DNA from: Novosphingobium sp. FKTRR1
GTDB lineage: Bacteria > Pseudomonadota > Alphaproteobacteria > Sphingomonadales > Sphingomonadaceae
Assembly (NCBI RefSeq): GCF_020404405.1
Contig: NZ_JAIZDA010000008.1
Span: 62,001 to 126,000 of the forward strand
Direction of reading: 5' to 3'
DNA: 64,000 nucleotides
A program made the position numbers and the translations under genes. The notes below the pieces were generated by a model. The model was given only the letters and a program-made list of their open reading frames with translations. It had not been told where the DNA came from and did not search any database. How positions within the stretch are numbered: position 1 is the first letter of the stretch; the number at the start of each line of letters is the position of its first letter. This document shows positions 8,795 to 16,342 of the stretch, one piece after another.

Positions 8795-9897
8795 CACATT
8801 ACCTCTCCAACCGAAACCTGCTGGGTGCCAAACCATTCGACCCACGCGCCATGGGCATGCGCCGTGCCCAGCAGCACCGGCGCGCCAGCCGCTTGCCCCG
8901 CACCGTCGGGCCAGTGGCGCACGGTCAGTTCGTGGCGGAAGGTGGCGCGGTTGGTTTCGAGCCGCACCCACGCCAGCCGCCGCCGCGAATCCGCGCGCGC
9001 TCCGGCAGCCTCGATCGCGGCGGTGATTCGCGCACGCGTCGGCTCGGGCAGGTATTGCCAGACGATCGAGTGGTAGAACACGCGCGTGGTGTCATCCTCC
9101 TGCTCCCCTGCCAGCCGCGCCTCCACCCAATCGGCGGCGTCCGCATGATCGACCAACGGCGCCTGCTGTTGGGCGAGCGCCACCGCTGCATCCAGCCGCG
9201 CGATCCGCTCGGTCACTTCGGCCCAGACATAGGCGCGCAAACGCAGTGCGGTGGCCGGATCGGTCAGGTCGAGCGGCGCCCGATCGCAGCCGCGAATCGC
9301 GGTGATCTGAACCGGCGCGGACGGCGGAGGCGCTGCCCCGCGCCATTCGGGCACGATCCGCAGCGGCGAATCGGCAGGCCCCGCAAGCGTGCCGCCAAGG
9401 TCGAAGGCGAACCGCTCCATCATCGTGTTGATGCCCGCGCTGGCCCCCAGTTCGTTGAGTTCAAAGCGCGGCCCAAGTTGGGGCGAAAGCCACAGCAGCG
9501 CCGCCATGATGCTGGCCGAACGCCCCGCCTCGTTGGTCTGCGGCGGGCCGTCGAGCCACGGCAGCAGCGCCGCGTCATGTTCGCGCGTGGCCGCCAGCAC
9601 CAGCGCGTCGATGCTGGCCTGATCGGTCAGTTCGCCGCGATAGACCGGCCAGAACCGCGCATCCGCGCCGCTCAGGGCCAGCGCGTGATGCCCGCCTGCC
9701 AGCCGCAACGGCAGGGCATCCTCAAGCGGCTTGCCCGGCCAAGCCGCGATCCGGCGACCCACCTCGGTCGATCCATCGAGCAGCGCCAGTTGCGCGCGCA
9801 CCATCCGTCCGGTGCAAGGCGCACCGTTGTTCGTCGCATGATCGGCCTGCCAGCGGATCGCTTCGGCGACTTTCTCGATCTCCATGATCGGTTGCAC
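8794..9897 (-). CDS. DUF2332 family protein
   Basis: 367 residues matching the DUF2332 family: an N-terminal helical part ([15 protein letters not shown]), then [12 protein letters not shown], a pattern reminiscent of a nucleotide-binding or methyltransferase-like glycine turn, and a C-terminal [13 protein letters not shown]. Function unknown. GTG 9897 is chosen because AAAGGG lies seven bases upstream; ATG 9885 is in frame but 19 bases from that site. Coupled by a one-base overlap to the exported HD protein. Divergent from hisG, with only about 40 bases between starts. Confidence 0.8.
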   Translation of the reverse strand: MQPIMEIEKVAEAIRWQADHATNNGAPCTGRMVRAQLALLDGSTEVGRRIAAWPGKPLEDALPLRLAGGHHALALSGADARFWPVYRGELTDQASIDALVLAATREHDAALLPWLDGPPQTNEAGRSASIMAALLWLSPQLGPRFELNELGASAGINTMMERFAFDLGGTLAGPADSPLRIVPEWRGAAPPPSAPVQITAIRGCDRAPLDLTDPATALRLRAYVWAEVTERIARLDAAVALAQQQAPLVDHADAADWVEARLAGEQEDDTTRVFYHSIVWQYLPEPTRARITAAIEAAGARADSRRRLAWVRLETNRATFRHELTVRHWPDGAGQAAGAPVLLGTAHAHGAWVEWFGTQQVSVGEVM

Positions 9898-9938
9898 GAG
9901 GTTGCCCTTTCCGGCCCTTTGCCATAGGGGGCGAGGCC

Positions 9939-10610
9939 ATGTCTGCCGCCAGCCCGCTAGTCTTTGCCCTGCCCAAGGGACGCATCCTCGAAGAAGCGCT
10001 GCCCCTGCTTGAACAAGCCGGAGTGGTGCCCGAGAGCGCGTTCTTCGACAAGGCCTCTCGCGCCCTCAGCTTCGCGACCAACCGCGCGGACGTGACGATC
10101 ATCCGCGTCCGCGCCTTCGACGTCGCCACTTTCGTCGCCCACGGCGCGGCGCAAGTGGGCATCGTCGGGTCCGACGTGATCGACGAATTCGACTATGCCG
10201 ATCTTTACGCCCCGGTCGATCTGGACATCGGCCATTGCCGTCTGTCGGTGGCCGAACCGGCCAGTCTGGTCGAAAGCGGGGCCAGCGCGCGCGAAAGCCA
10301 CGCCCGCGTCGCCACCAAGTACCCCAACCTGACACGCCGCCATTTCGAAAAGCTGGGCGTGGCCGCCGAAGTGGTCAAGCTGAACGGCGCGATGGAACTG
10401 GCGCCTTCGCTCGGCCTGTCGAGCCGGATCGTCGATCTGGTATCGTCGGGCCGCACGCTGAAGGAAAACGGGCTTGTCGAAACCAGCCGGATCATGCCGG
10501 TTTCGGCGCGGCTGATCGTCAACCGCGCCGCGCTCAAGACCGACAGCGCGCGGGTCGGCGCGCTGGTCGATGCGTTCCGCGATCTTGTTGCCAAGCGAAA
10601 GGCCGCCTGA
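9939..10610 (+). CDS. hisG: ATP phosphoribosyltransferase, short form
   Basis: 223 residues; catalyses the first step of histidine synthesis, joining ATP and PRPP. Recognised by [16 protein letters not shown] at the N-terminus, [10 protein letters not shown], and the PRPP loop [16 protein letters not shown] region preceded by [14 protein letters not shown]. It lacks the C-terminal regulatory ACT-like domain of long HisG, so it should need HisZ for activity and feedback control; no hisZ is in this window. Start ATG 9939. Its stop overlaps the hisD start (TGATG). Confidence 0.95.
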   Translation: MSAASPLVFALPKGRILEEALPLLEQAGVVPESAFFDKASRALSFATNRADVTIIRVRAFDVATFVAHGAAQVGIVGSDVIDEFDYADLYAPVDLDIGHCRLSVAEPASLVESGASARESHARVATKYPNLTRRHFEKLGVAAEVVKLNGAMELAPSLGLSSRIVDLVSSGRTLKENGLVETSRIMPVSARLIVNRAALKTDSARVGALVDAFRDLVAKRKAA

Positions 10611-11899
10611 TGCTGCGCCTGAACAGCTCCGATCCCGACTTCGAGCGGACATTTGCCCGCATCGTGCGCGACCGCCGCGAAAGCGACGACAACGTGGCGC
10701 GCGACGTGCAGACGATCCTCGAGGATGTGCGTCTGCGCGGGGATGAGGCGCTGGCCGAATATTCGCAGAAGTTCGACCAGTTCAGCCCCGCCGACGATGG
10801 CTGGCAGATCGGTCCCGATGTCTGCCGCGAGGCGTACGAGGATCTGGCCCCCGACTTGCGCGCGGCGCTGGAACTGGCCGCGCAGCGCATCCGCGCCTAT
10901 CACGAAGCGCAATTGCCCGAAGACCGCGATTATACCGACGAAGCGGGCATCCGGCTGGGTGCGAAGTGGCGCGCGGTCGATGGCGCAGGGCTGTATGTTC
11001 CCGGCGGTCGCGCGGCTTATCCTTCATCGCTGCTGATGAACGCCATTCCGGCCAAGGTCGCGGGCGTGGAGCGGTTGGTCATCGCCACGCCGACCCCCAA
11101 GGGCGAGATCAACCCGCTGGTGCTGGCCGCCGCGCATCTGGCCGGGGTGGACGAAATCTGGCGCGTCGGCGGGGCACAGGCCATCGCCGCGCTCGCCTAT
11201 GGCACCAGGCGCATCCAGCCGGTCGATGTGATCACCGGCCCCGGCAATGCATGGGTGGCCGAAGCCAAGCGGCAGCTTTACGGCGTGGTCGGCATCGACA
11301 TGGTCGCCGGACCTTCCGAAATCCTCGTGATCGCCGATGGCAGGAACGATCCGCAGTGGATCGCGGTCGATCTGCTGAGCCAGGCCGAGCATGACCCGGT
11401 GGCGCAGGCGATCCTGATCACCGACGACGCCGCCTTTGCCGATCAGGTGATCGACATGGTCGGCGTCGAACTGTCGATGCTGCCCAAGGCAAAAATCGCC
11501 AAGGCCAGTTGGGACAATCACGGACTGGTCATCGTCGTCGATTCGCTCGATGAAGCACCGGCGCTGGCCAATCGGCTGGCCGCCGAACATGTCGAGATCG
11601 CCACCGATGATCCCGATGCCCTGTTTGCCCGCATTCGCCACGCCGGTTCGGTGTTCCTTGGGCGCAGCACGCCCGAGGCCATCGGGGATTATGTCGCCGG
11701 CCCCAATCACGTCCTGCCCACGGGGCGCCGCGCGCGCTTTTCGTCGGGCCTTTCGGTTCTGGATTTCATGAAACGCACCAGCTTTATCGCCGTGCCGCCC
11801 CACGCGGTCGGCACCATCGGCCACGCCGGGATTGCCCTTGCCAATGCCGAGGGCCTTACCGCCCACGCCCGCTCGATCGAACTGAGGTTGGGGATATGA
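10610..11899 (+). CDS. hisD: Histidinol dehydrogenase
   Basis: 429 residues, standard length. Zinc- and NAD-dependent enzyme that oxidises L-histidinol to L-histidine in two steps. Diagnostic blocks: GLYVPGGRAAYPSSLLMNAIPA, the signature around DMVAGPSEILVIAD, and DLLSQAEHDP with a zinc ligand His. The N-terminal [12 protein letters not shown] start at 10610 overlaps the hisG stop by one base, and its stop overlaps nusB by four bases. A hisG-hisD-nusB string implies co-transcription of amino acid synthesis with an antitermination factor. Confidence 0.97.
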   Translation: MLRLNSSDPDFERTFARIVRDRRESDDNVARDVQTILEDVRLRGDEALAEYSQKFDQFSPADDGWQIGPDVCREAYEDLAPDLRAALELAAQRIRAYHEAQLPEDRDYTDEAGIRLGAKWRAVDGAGLYVPGGRAAYPSSLLMNAIPAKVAGVERLVIATPTPKGEINPLVLAAAHLAGVDEIWRVGGAQAIAALAYGTRRIQPVDVITGPGNAWVAEAKRQLYGVVGIDMVAGPSEILVIADGRNDPQWIAVDLLSQAEHDPVAQAILITDDAAFADQVIDMVGVELSMLPKAKIAKASWDNHGLVIVVDSLDEAPALANRLAAEHVEIATDDPDALFARIRHAGSVFLGRSTPEAIGDYVAGPNHVLPTGRRARFSSGLSVLDFMKRTSFIAVPPHAVGTIGHAGIALANAEGLTAHARSIELRLGI

Positions 11900-12342
11900 G
11901 CAACGCCAAGACCAAGGCGCGTTCCGCCGCGCGGCTGGCAGCGGTGCAGGCGCTCTATCAGTTCGACATGGAAAAGACCGAGCTGCGCTTTCTGCTCGAC
12001 GAATTCCACATGCACCGGCTGGGTGCCGAGATCGAGGACGTCGAGTACCTTGCCGCCGACGTCGCGTTCTTCGACGACGTGGTCAAGGGCGTGGCCGTGC
12101 GGCGTGACGAGATCGACGCGCTGATCACCGCCAAGCTGGCGCAAGGCTGGTCGGTCACCCGGCTCGACAAGACCATGCTGCAGATCCTGCGCGCCGGGAC
12201 GTATGAACTGCTGGCCCGCCCCGACGTGACCGTCGGCACCGTGATCAACGAATACCTCGACGTGGCCCACGCCTTCTTCGACGCGCGCGAGGCCAAGTTC
12301 GTCAACGGCGTACTCGACGGCGTGGCCAAGGACGTTCGCTGA
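11896..12342 (+). CDS. nusB: Transcription antitermination protein NusB
   Basis: 148-residue all-helical NusB. Conserved features: ARLAAVQALYQFDM near the N-terminus, the arginine-rich region that binds boxA RNA, and VINEYLDVAHAFFDAREAKFVNGVLDGVAK at the C-terminus (given here as the INEYLDVAHAF and KFVNGVLDGVA blocks). With NusE (S10) it recognises boxA in rRNA operon leaders. Start ATG 11896 overlaps the hisD stop. The operon ends here; a palindromic repeat cluster begins about 50 bases after the stop. Confidence 0.96.
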   Translation: MSNAKTKARSAARLAAVQALYQFDMEKTELRFLLDEFHMHRLGAEIEDVEYLAADVAFFDDVVKGVAVRRDEIDALITAKLAQGWSVTRLDKTMLQILRAGTYELLARPDVTVGTVINEYLDVAHAFFDAREAKFVNGVLDGVAKDVR

Positions 12343-12394
12343 GGGGGGCGCTGAGGGGGGCATCGCCGCCGCCCTGTCCCCCCACCTCGCTTCA

Positions 12395-12543
12395 TCACCC
12401 CGGGCTTGCCCCGGGGTCCCGCTGCTTCTTCTCATGCCCGGTCAAGCAAGCGCATCATAAGCGTCAACCAAGACCAGTCGCCAACCCTTCCCTACCCAAG
12501 CCGTAAAAAAGGAAAGCGGGACCCCGGGTCAAGCCCGGGGTGA
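12395..12543. repeat. Inverted pair of GC-rich palindromic repeats (REP/BIME-like)
   Basis: Two 29-base copies in opposite orientation, 12395-12423 and 12515-12543, match with one mismatch; each copy is itself a palindrome (7-base arms around CTTGC or TCAAG-type loops, core CCCCGGGCTTG). Between them are 91 bases with an A-run. Read through, the repeat encodes the stock peptide HPGLDPGSR, typical of alphaproteobacterial repeats. The gap between nusB and the small membrane protein (12343-12731) otherwise holds only the diverged repeat at 12581. Confidence 0.8.
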
Positions 12544-12580
12544 CGGTGAATGGGGAACGAATGATGTCGGCCCGCCGTGA

Positions 12581-12664
12581 GCTTCCCACGACCTTCCAAC
12601 CCTAGCGGCGGTGACTCGCGGGGGCTGGTAGCTTCCATCACTTCAGGTCTAGTGCGAACGGCCG
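12581..12664 (+). repeat. Diverged ~85-bp direct repeat, copy A
   Basis: Begins GCTTCCCACGACCTTCC and contains CTGGTAGCT and TTCAGGT; these elements recur in the same order at 13055-13140. Similarity is clear but imperfect (roughly two thirds of positions by eye). Sits before the small membrane protein gene. Confidence 0.6.
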
Positions 12665-12731
12665 CTTTCGCGCATTCCACCACACAAGCTGCCGTTCCGG
12701 ACACGACAACATTGCGGTCGTTGGCGGCTCA

Positions 12732-13049
12732 ATGCATTATCATCAGATGTTTGGGTTTCGCGACTTCACAACTGACCCGCGTAGCGGCCGCCCACAGCCG
12801 CATACTTCGTGGCTCGGCGAGCGGCTGATCACGTGCACCGCTTGGGCGTCGGCGGCGTTCTCACTGGTTGGCGCTATCGCGTATTACCAGAAGTGGCATG
12901 AGATGGACGGCGCGGCCGAGATGACGCTCGCTGCGGTGCTGTTTGCTCTCATCGCTTCTTGGCGTCAGAGCATGCTCGCCCGGAAGCGCGCAAACTATCA
13001 CGACGCGGTTGCCGCCTACGAAGCCATGCTCTCCCAGTCAGTGGGCTAA
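12732..13049 (+). CDS. Small membrane protein of unknown function
   Basis: 105 residues with two hydrophobic segments, about 33-50 (AWASAAFSLVGAIAYY) and 63-77 (MTLAAVLFALIASW), joined by a short acidic loop, and basic ends (LARKRANYHDAV). I do not recognise the family. The predicted hairpin topology would put both ends in the cytoplasm. The start at 12732 has only a weak GGCGG site; ATG 12747 is an alternative. It is bracketed by two diverged copies of an ~85-base repeat and directly precedes a toxin-antitoxin pair, so it looks like accessory DNA. Base composition is a little less GC-rich than the neighbours. Confidence 0.5.
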   Translation: MHYHQMFGFRDFTTDPRSGRPQPHTSWLGERLITCTAWASAAFSLVGAIAYYQKWHEMDGAAEMTLAAVLFALIASWRQSMLARKRANYHDAVAAYEAMLSQSVG

Positions 13050-13054
13050 CGTCC

Positions 13055-13140
13055 GCTTCCCACGACTTTCCGGCCTTAGCAGAGCCGAAGGCCGGGAACT
13101 GATAGCTGCCTTTGGTTCAGGTTGCGCAGGAATGCGCTGC
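13055..13140 (+). repeat. Diverged ~85-bp direct repeat, copy B
   Basis: Second copy: GCTTCCCACGACTTTCC, then CTGATAGCT and TTCAGGT in the same order and spacing as 12581-12664. It begins six bases after the small membrane gene and ends exactly where the toxin-antitoxin promoter starts. Confidence 0.6.
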
Positions 13141-13174
13141 TTGAGAAATCGGCGCCTGACGTTATAACCATCGT
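13141..13174 (+). promoter_or_regulatory. Promoter of the toxin-antitoxin pair, probably leaderless
   Basis: TTGAGA (13141-13146) and TATAAC (13163-13168) with a 16-base spacer. The antitoxin ATG is at 13175, seven bases after the -10 box, i.e. at the expected transcription start. There is no Shine-Dalgarno sequence in front of it, so the antitoxin mRNA is predicted to be leaderless. Confidence 0.5.
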
Positions 13175-13402
13175 ATGAACGCCAGCCTCAAGATCACCAG
13201 GATCGGCAATTCTGCCGGTGTCGTCCTGCCCAAGGAACTGCTTGCCAAGCTGCGCGCCGGGGTGGGCGACACGCTGTTTGTGTCCGAAACGCCCGACGGC
13301 ATCCGGATCACGGCGACAGATCCAGCCTTCGAGACCCGTATGGCCCTGGCCGAACAGATCATGCGCGAGGATAGGGATATCTTGCGCGTGCTGGCCAAAT
13401 AG
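13175..13402 (+). CDS. AbrB/MazE-family antitoxin
   Basis: 75 residues with a SpoVT/AbrB swapped-hairpin DNA-binding domain at the N-terminus (KITRIGNSAGVVLPKELL, about 6-23), followed by a helical tail (ALAEQIMREDRDILRVLAK) that would wrap the toxin. Such antitoxins bind their own promoter and neutralise the partner. The partner here is not a MazF RNase but a Doc/Fic-type protein starting one base after the stop. The promoter-like boxes lie directly against the start codon. Confidence 0.85.
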   Translation: MNASLKITRIGNSAGVVLPKELLAKLRAGVGDTLFVSETPDGIRITATDPAFETRMALAEQIMREDRDILRVLAK

Positions 13403-13403
13403 A

Positions 13404-13793
13404 GTGACGCAGACCGACGAACCGGTCTGGATCGAGGCCGAACTTGCCCTTGCCATCCACGACCGCCAACTGGCTGAACATGGCGGGCCGATTGGTGTGC
13501 GCGATGCGCCTGCACTCGAATCAGCGCTGGGCCGCCCGCGCAACCAATGGACCTATGGCGAGACAGATCGATGCGCTCTGGCAGCAGCCTATGCCTTTGG
13601 CGTTGCGCGCAATCATCCTTTCACGGATGGCAACAAGCGCACCGCCTGGGTGCTGGCGCGCCTGTTTCTGGCACTGAACAATGTGCGGATCAGCTTCGCC
13701 CCCGAGGAGGCCGTGCACATGGTTCTGGCGCTTGCAGGCGGCACCCTGACCGAAGTCGAAGTCGCAGACTGGTTCAGGGCAAGGCTTGCCTGA
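13404..13793 (+). CDS. Doc-type (death-on-curing, Fic fold) toxin
   Basis: 129 residues with the Fic/Doc motif at 71-79, HPFTDGNKR, which matches the Doc form HxFxDxNKR rather than the AMP-transferring HPFxxGNGR. Doc kinases phosphorylate elongation factor Tu and stop translation. The N-terminal part (WIEAELALAIHDRQLAEHGG) matches the Doc family start. It begins at GTG 13404, one base after the antitoxin stop, so production is coupled. No AMP-transferase inhibitory helix motif was seen; inhibition is expected from the AbrB-type antitoxin tail. Confidence 0.87.
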   Translation: MTQTDEPVWIEAELALAIHDRQLAEHGGPIGVRDAPALESALGRPRNQWTYGETDRCALAAAYAFGVARNHPFTDGNKRTAWVLARLFLALNNVRISFAPEEAVHMVLALAGGTLTEVEVADWFRARLA

Positions 13794-13874
13794 GCAGTCT
13801 TTTGATTACGGCGACACGACCCCGGCAGCAGTGCGCTTGATGGGCCAGAGAGAGGGTGAAGCGTCCGGTCAGCC

Positions 13875-14720
13875 TTACAGTCGTTCGGCGTGCCAGCGCA
13901 CGTGGTCGTCCATGAAGGTGGAGATGAAGTTGTAACTGTGGTCGTAGCCCGGCTGCAGGCGCAGCGTCAGGTCGATGCCCGCTGCGGCGCATGCGGTGGC
14001 GAACAGTTCGGGCTTGAGCTGTTCGGCAAGGAACGCGTCCGCCTCGCCCTGATCGATCAGGATCGCGCCTGTGGGGCGCTTGCCGTCCTCGACCAGCGCG
14101 GTGGCATCGTGCGCGCGCCAGGTGGCGCGGTCCTCGCCCAGATAGCCGCCCAGCGCCTTGTGCCCCCACGGCACTTGTCCCGGCGCCACGATCGGCGCGA
14201 AGGCGGACAGCGACTTGAACGTTTCAGGATAGGTCAGGCCCAGCGTCAGCGCGCCGTGGCCGCCCATCGAATGGCCGGTGATGCCCATCCGCGCCAGATC
14301 GACCGGGAAGTGTTCGCCCACCAGCGCGGGCAGTTCTTGCGCGATGTAGTCCCACATGCGGTAGTGGGCCGCGAACGGTTCCTGCGTGGCGTTCACATAG
14401 AAGCCCGCGCCCAGCCCGAAGTCATAGGCAGCGGCGGGATCGTCGGCGACGCCTTCGCCGCGCGGAGACGTATCCGGCGCGACGAAGACGATGCCCAGTT
14501 CGGCACAGATGCGGCGATACTCGCCCTTGTCCGTCACGTTGGCATGGGTGCAGGTCAACCCTGAGAGGTAGACCAGCACCGGCAGTTTCGCGCCTTCCGC
14601 TGCCTGAGGCGGGACGAAGACCGAAAAGGTCATCGCCGTGCCGGTGGCCGAGGAATCATGCCGATAGACGCCCAGCGTGCCGCCATGGGCTTTGCTGGTG
14701 GACAAAGTTTCGAATGTCAT
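13875..14720 (-). CDS. fghA: S-formylglutathione hydrolase
   Basis: 281 residues of the esterase D family; hydrolyses S-formylglutathione to formate and glutathione, the second step of glutathione-dependent formaldehyde removal. Catalytic Ser151 lies in GHSMGG; the acid and base are in GEADAFL and GYDHSYNFI near the end. Family block SGLTCTHANVTDKGEYRR near 53-70. ATG 14720 is the likely start; a TTG three codons upstream is in frame. It lies 27 bases after a VOC-family gene on the same strand. No glutathione-dependent formaldehyde dehydrogenase gene is nearby. Confidence 0.93.
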   Translation of the reverse strand: MTFETLSTSKAHGGTLGVYRHDSSATGTAMTFSVFVPPQAAEGAKLPVLVYLSGLTCTHANVTDKGEYRRICAELGIVFVAPDTSPRGEGVADDPAAAYDFGLGAGFYVNATQEPFAAHYRMWDYIAQELPALVGEHFPVDLARMGITGHSMGGHGALTLGLTYPETFKSLSAFAPIVAPGQVPWGHKALGGYLGEDRATWRAHDATALVEDGKRPTGAILIDQGEADAFLAEQLKPELFATACAAAGIDLTLRLQPGYDHSYNFISTFMDDHVRWHAERL

Positions 14721-14747
14721 GTGCCGCAAATTGCCTTCAAGAGTGGA

Positions 14748-15122
14748 TCAGGCGCCGACAACGTTGAGCGCGCAGAGCTTGTTGCCCGACGGGTCACGCA
14801 GATAGGCGAGGTAATAGGGGCTGCCTTCGCGCAGACCGGGCGGGTTTTCGCAAGCGGTGCCGCCAGCGTCCTGTCCGGCCTGCCACCAGGCGTCGGCCTG
14901 TTCGGGGGTCATCGCAAAGCCGATGGTACCGCCGTTGGCGCCGCACGCAGGTTCACCGTTGATCGGCTTGGTGACGATGAAGATGCCCCCGTTGTGCTGA
15001 TAGACCAGTCGGCCCGTCGGGTCGGTGATTCCGGCAGGGCCGCCGAATGCCGCAAACGTGGCATCATAGAACTTGCGCGCCGCCTCGATATCGTCGGTGC
15101 CGATCATGACATGGCTGAACAT
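14748..15122 (-). CDS. VOC (glyoxalase/bleomycin-resistance fold) family protein
   Basis: 124 residues with paired beta-alpha-beta-beta-beta modules: MFSHVMIGTDDIEAARKFYD at the start and YYLAYLRDPSGNKLCALNV at the end, a typical VOC layout. The metal ligands of true glyoxalase I are only partly present (His4 and a final-strand position replaced by Cys/Lys), so the reaction is unclear. Strong AAGGGAGAG ribosome site before ATG 15122. Upstream of and probably co-transcribed with fghA, suggesting a role in glutathione- or aldehyde-linked detoxification. Confidence 0.82.
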   Translation of the reverse strand: MFSHVMIGTDDIEAARKFYDATFAAFGGPAGITDPTGRLVYQHNGGIFIVTKPINGEPACGANGGTIGFAMTPEQADAWWQAGQDAGGTACENPPGLREGSPYYLAYLRDPSGNKLCALNVVGA

Positions 15123-15309
15123 TGTTTTCTCTCCCTTGGTAAGGTGCTGCGCGGTGTGCCCGTCCGGTGCACTGCCGGTCAAGCCCCCAGACGGGTTGTC
15201 ACATCATCGGATCGGAAATGGGCGCGCCTTTGTTGGGCCACCGGCTTGCATGGCTTCGCGCGCCACTCCATCACCCGCAACGCACCGCCTGCCGCATTCG
15301 GGAACGACC

Positions 15310-16341
15310 ATGCTGACCGTCCATTCGCCTGATCACGCGCTGCACCATGGCGCGGCCGAATTCTATCGTGGCCGACTGGTGCCCTGCTTCGAAATGCCAT
15401 CGCGGGTGGAGCATGTGCTGGCCAGCATCGCAGCGACAGAGCTTGGCGCAGTCATCCCCCCCGAATCGTTCGGACGCGAACCGCTGGTGCGGGTCCACGC
15501 GCCCGATTACGTCGCCTTTCTGGAAAGCGCGTGGGCGGAATGGTCGGCGCTTGGCGAAACTGGCGACGCGTTGCCGTACGTCTGGCCCGCGCGCGATCTG
15601 CGCGGTGACGTTCCGCCAGCCCACATCGACGGCAAGCTGGGGTTCTACAGCATCGATGCCGCCGTGCCGATCACCGCCGGCACCTGGACCGCCGTCAGCG
15701 CCAGCGCGGACGTGGCGCTGACCGGGGCAAAGCTGATCGTCGATGGCGCGCGCAGCGCCTTTGCCCTGTGCCGCCCGCCCGGCCACCATGCCGGTGCGCG
15801 CGCGATGGGCGGGTTCTGCTACCTCAACAACGCCGCCATCGCCGCGCAATACTGGCGCGATCACGGCATGGCGCGCGTCGCCATTCTTGATGTCGATTAC
15901 CACCACGGGAACGGCACGCAGGCGATATTCTATGACCGGGCCGACGTGCTGTTCGCCTCGCTCCACGGCGATCCGCAGGTCGAATACCCGTTCTTCCTTG
16001 GCTATGCCGACGAGACCGGGACCGGCGCGGGCGAAGGCTTCAACCTCAACCTGCCGCTGGCGTGGGGCACCGAACCGGCGGAATACCTTTCCGCGCTCGA
16101 CACCGCGCTGGAACGGATCGCCGGGTTCGGTGCCGATGGCGTGGTGGTGTCGCTGGGCGTCGATACCTTCGAGCACGACCCGATCAGCCATTTCAAGCTG
16201 GCCAGCGCCGATTACCCGACCATCGGCGCACGCATCGCCGCGCTCGGCCTGCCGACGCTGTTCGTGATGGAAGGCGGCTATGCCGTGGCCGACATCGGCA
16301 CCAACGTGGTCAACGTGCTGCGCGGGTTCGAGGGCGGCTGA
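15310..16341 (+). CDS. Histone-deacetylase-like amidohydrolase (acetylpolyamine amidohydrolase type)
   Basis: 343 residues of the arginase/deacetylase fold. The active site is intact: RPPGHHA with His159-His160, the zinc ligands Asp196 and His198 in ILDVDYHHGNGTQ, and a third zinc Asp in LGVDTFEHDP. The N-terminal lead and length match bacterial acetylpolyamine amidohydrolases, which deacetylate acetylputrescine, acetylcadaverine or acetylspermidine. The permease gene begins two bases after its stop codon, supporting a polyamine-use role; this assignment is inference from family and context. ATG 15310 chosen by homology to the start MLTVHSPDH. Confidence 0.87.
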   Translation: MLTVHSPDHALHHGAAEFYRGRLVPCFEMPSRVEHVLASIAATELGAVIPPESFGREPLVRVHAPDYVAFLESAWAEWSALGETGDALPYVWPARDLRGDVPPAHIDGKLGFYSIDAAVPITAGTWTAVSASADVALTGAKLIVDGARSAFALCRPPGHHAGARAMGGFCYLNNAAIAAQYWRDHGMARVAILDVDYHHGNGTQAIFYDRADVLFASLHGDPQVEYPFFLGYADETGTGAGEGFNLNLPLAWGTEPAEYLSALDTALERIAGFGADGVVVSLGVDTFEHDPISHFKLASADYPTIGARIAALGLPTLFVMEGGYAVADIGTNVVNVLRGFEGG

Positions 16342-16342
16342 C

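Noticed and set aside
12492..12704. A 70-codon minus-strand frame containing HPGLDPGSRFPF.
   Set aside because: The peptide is the translation of the palindromic repeat itself, often mis-annotated as a protein.
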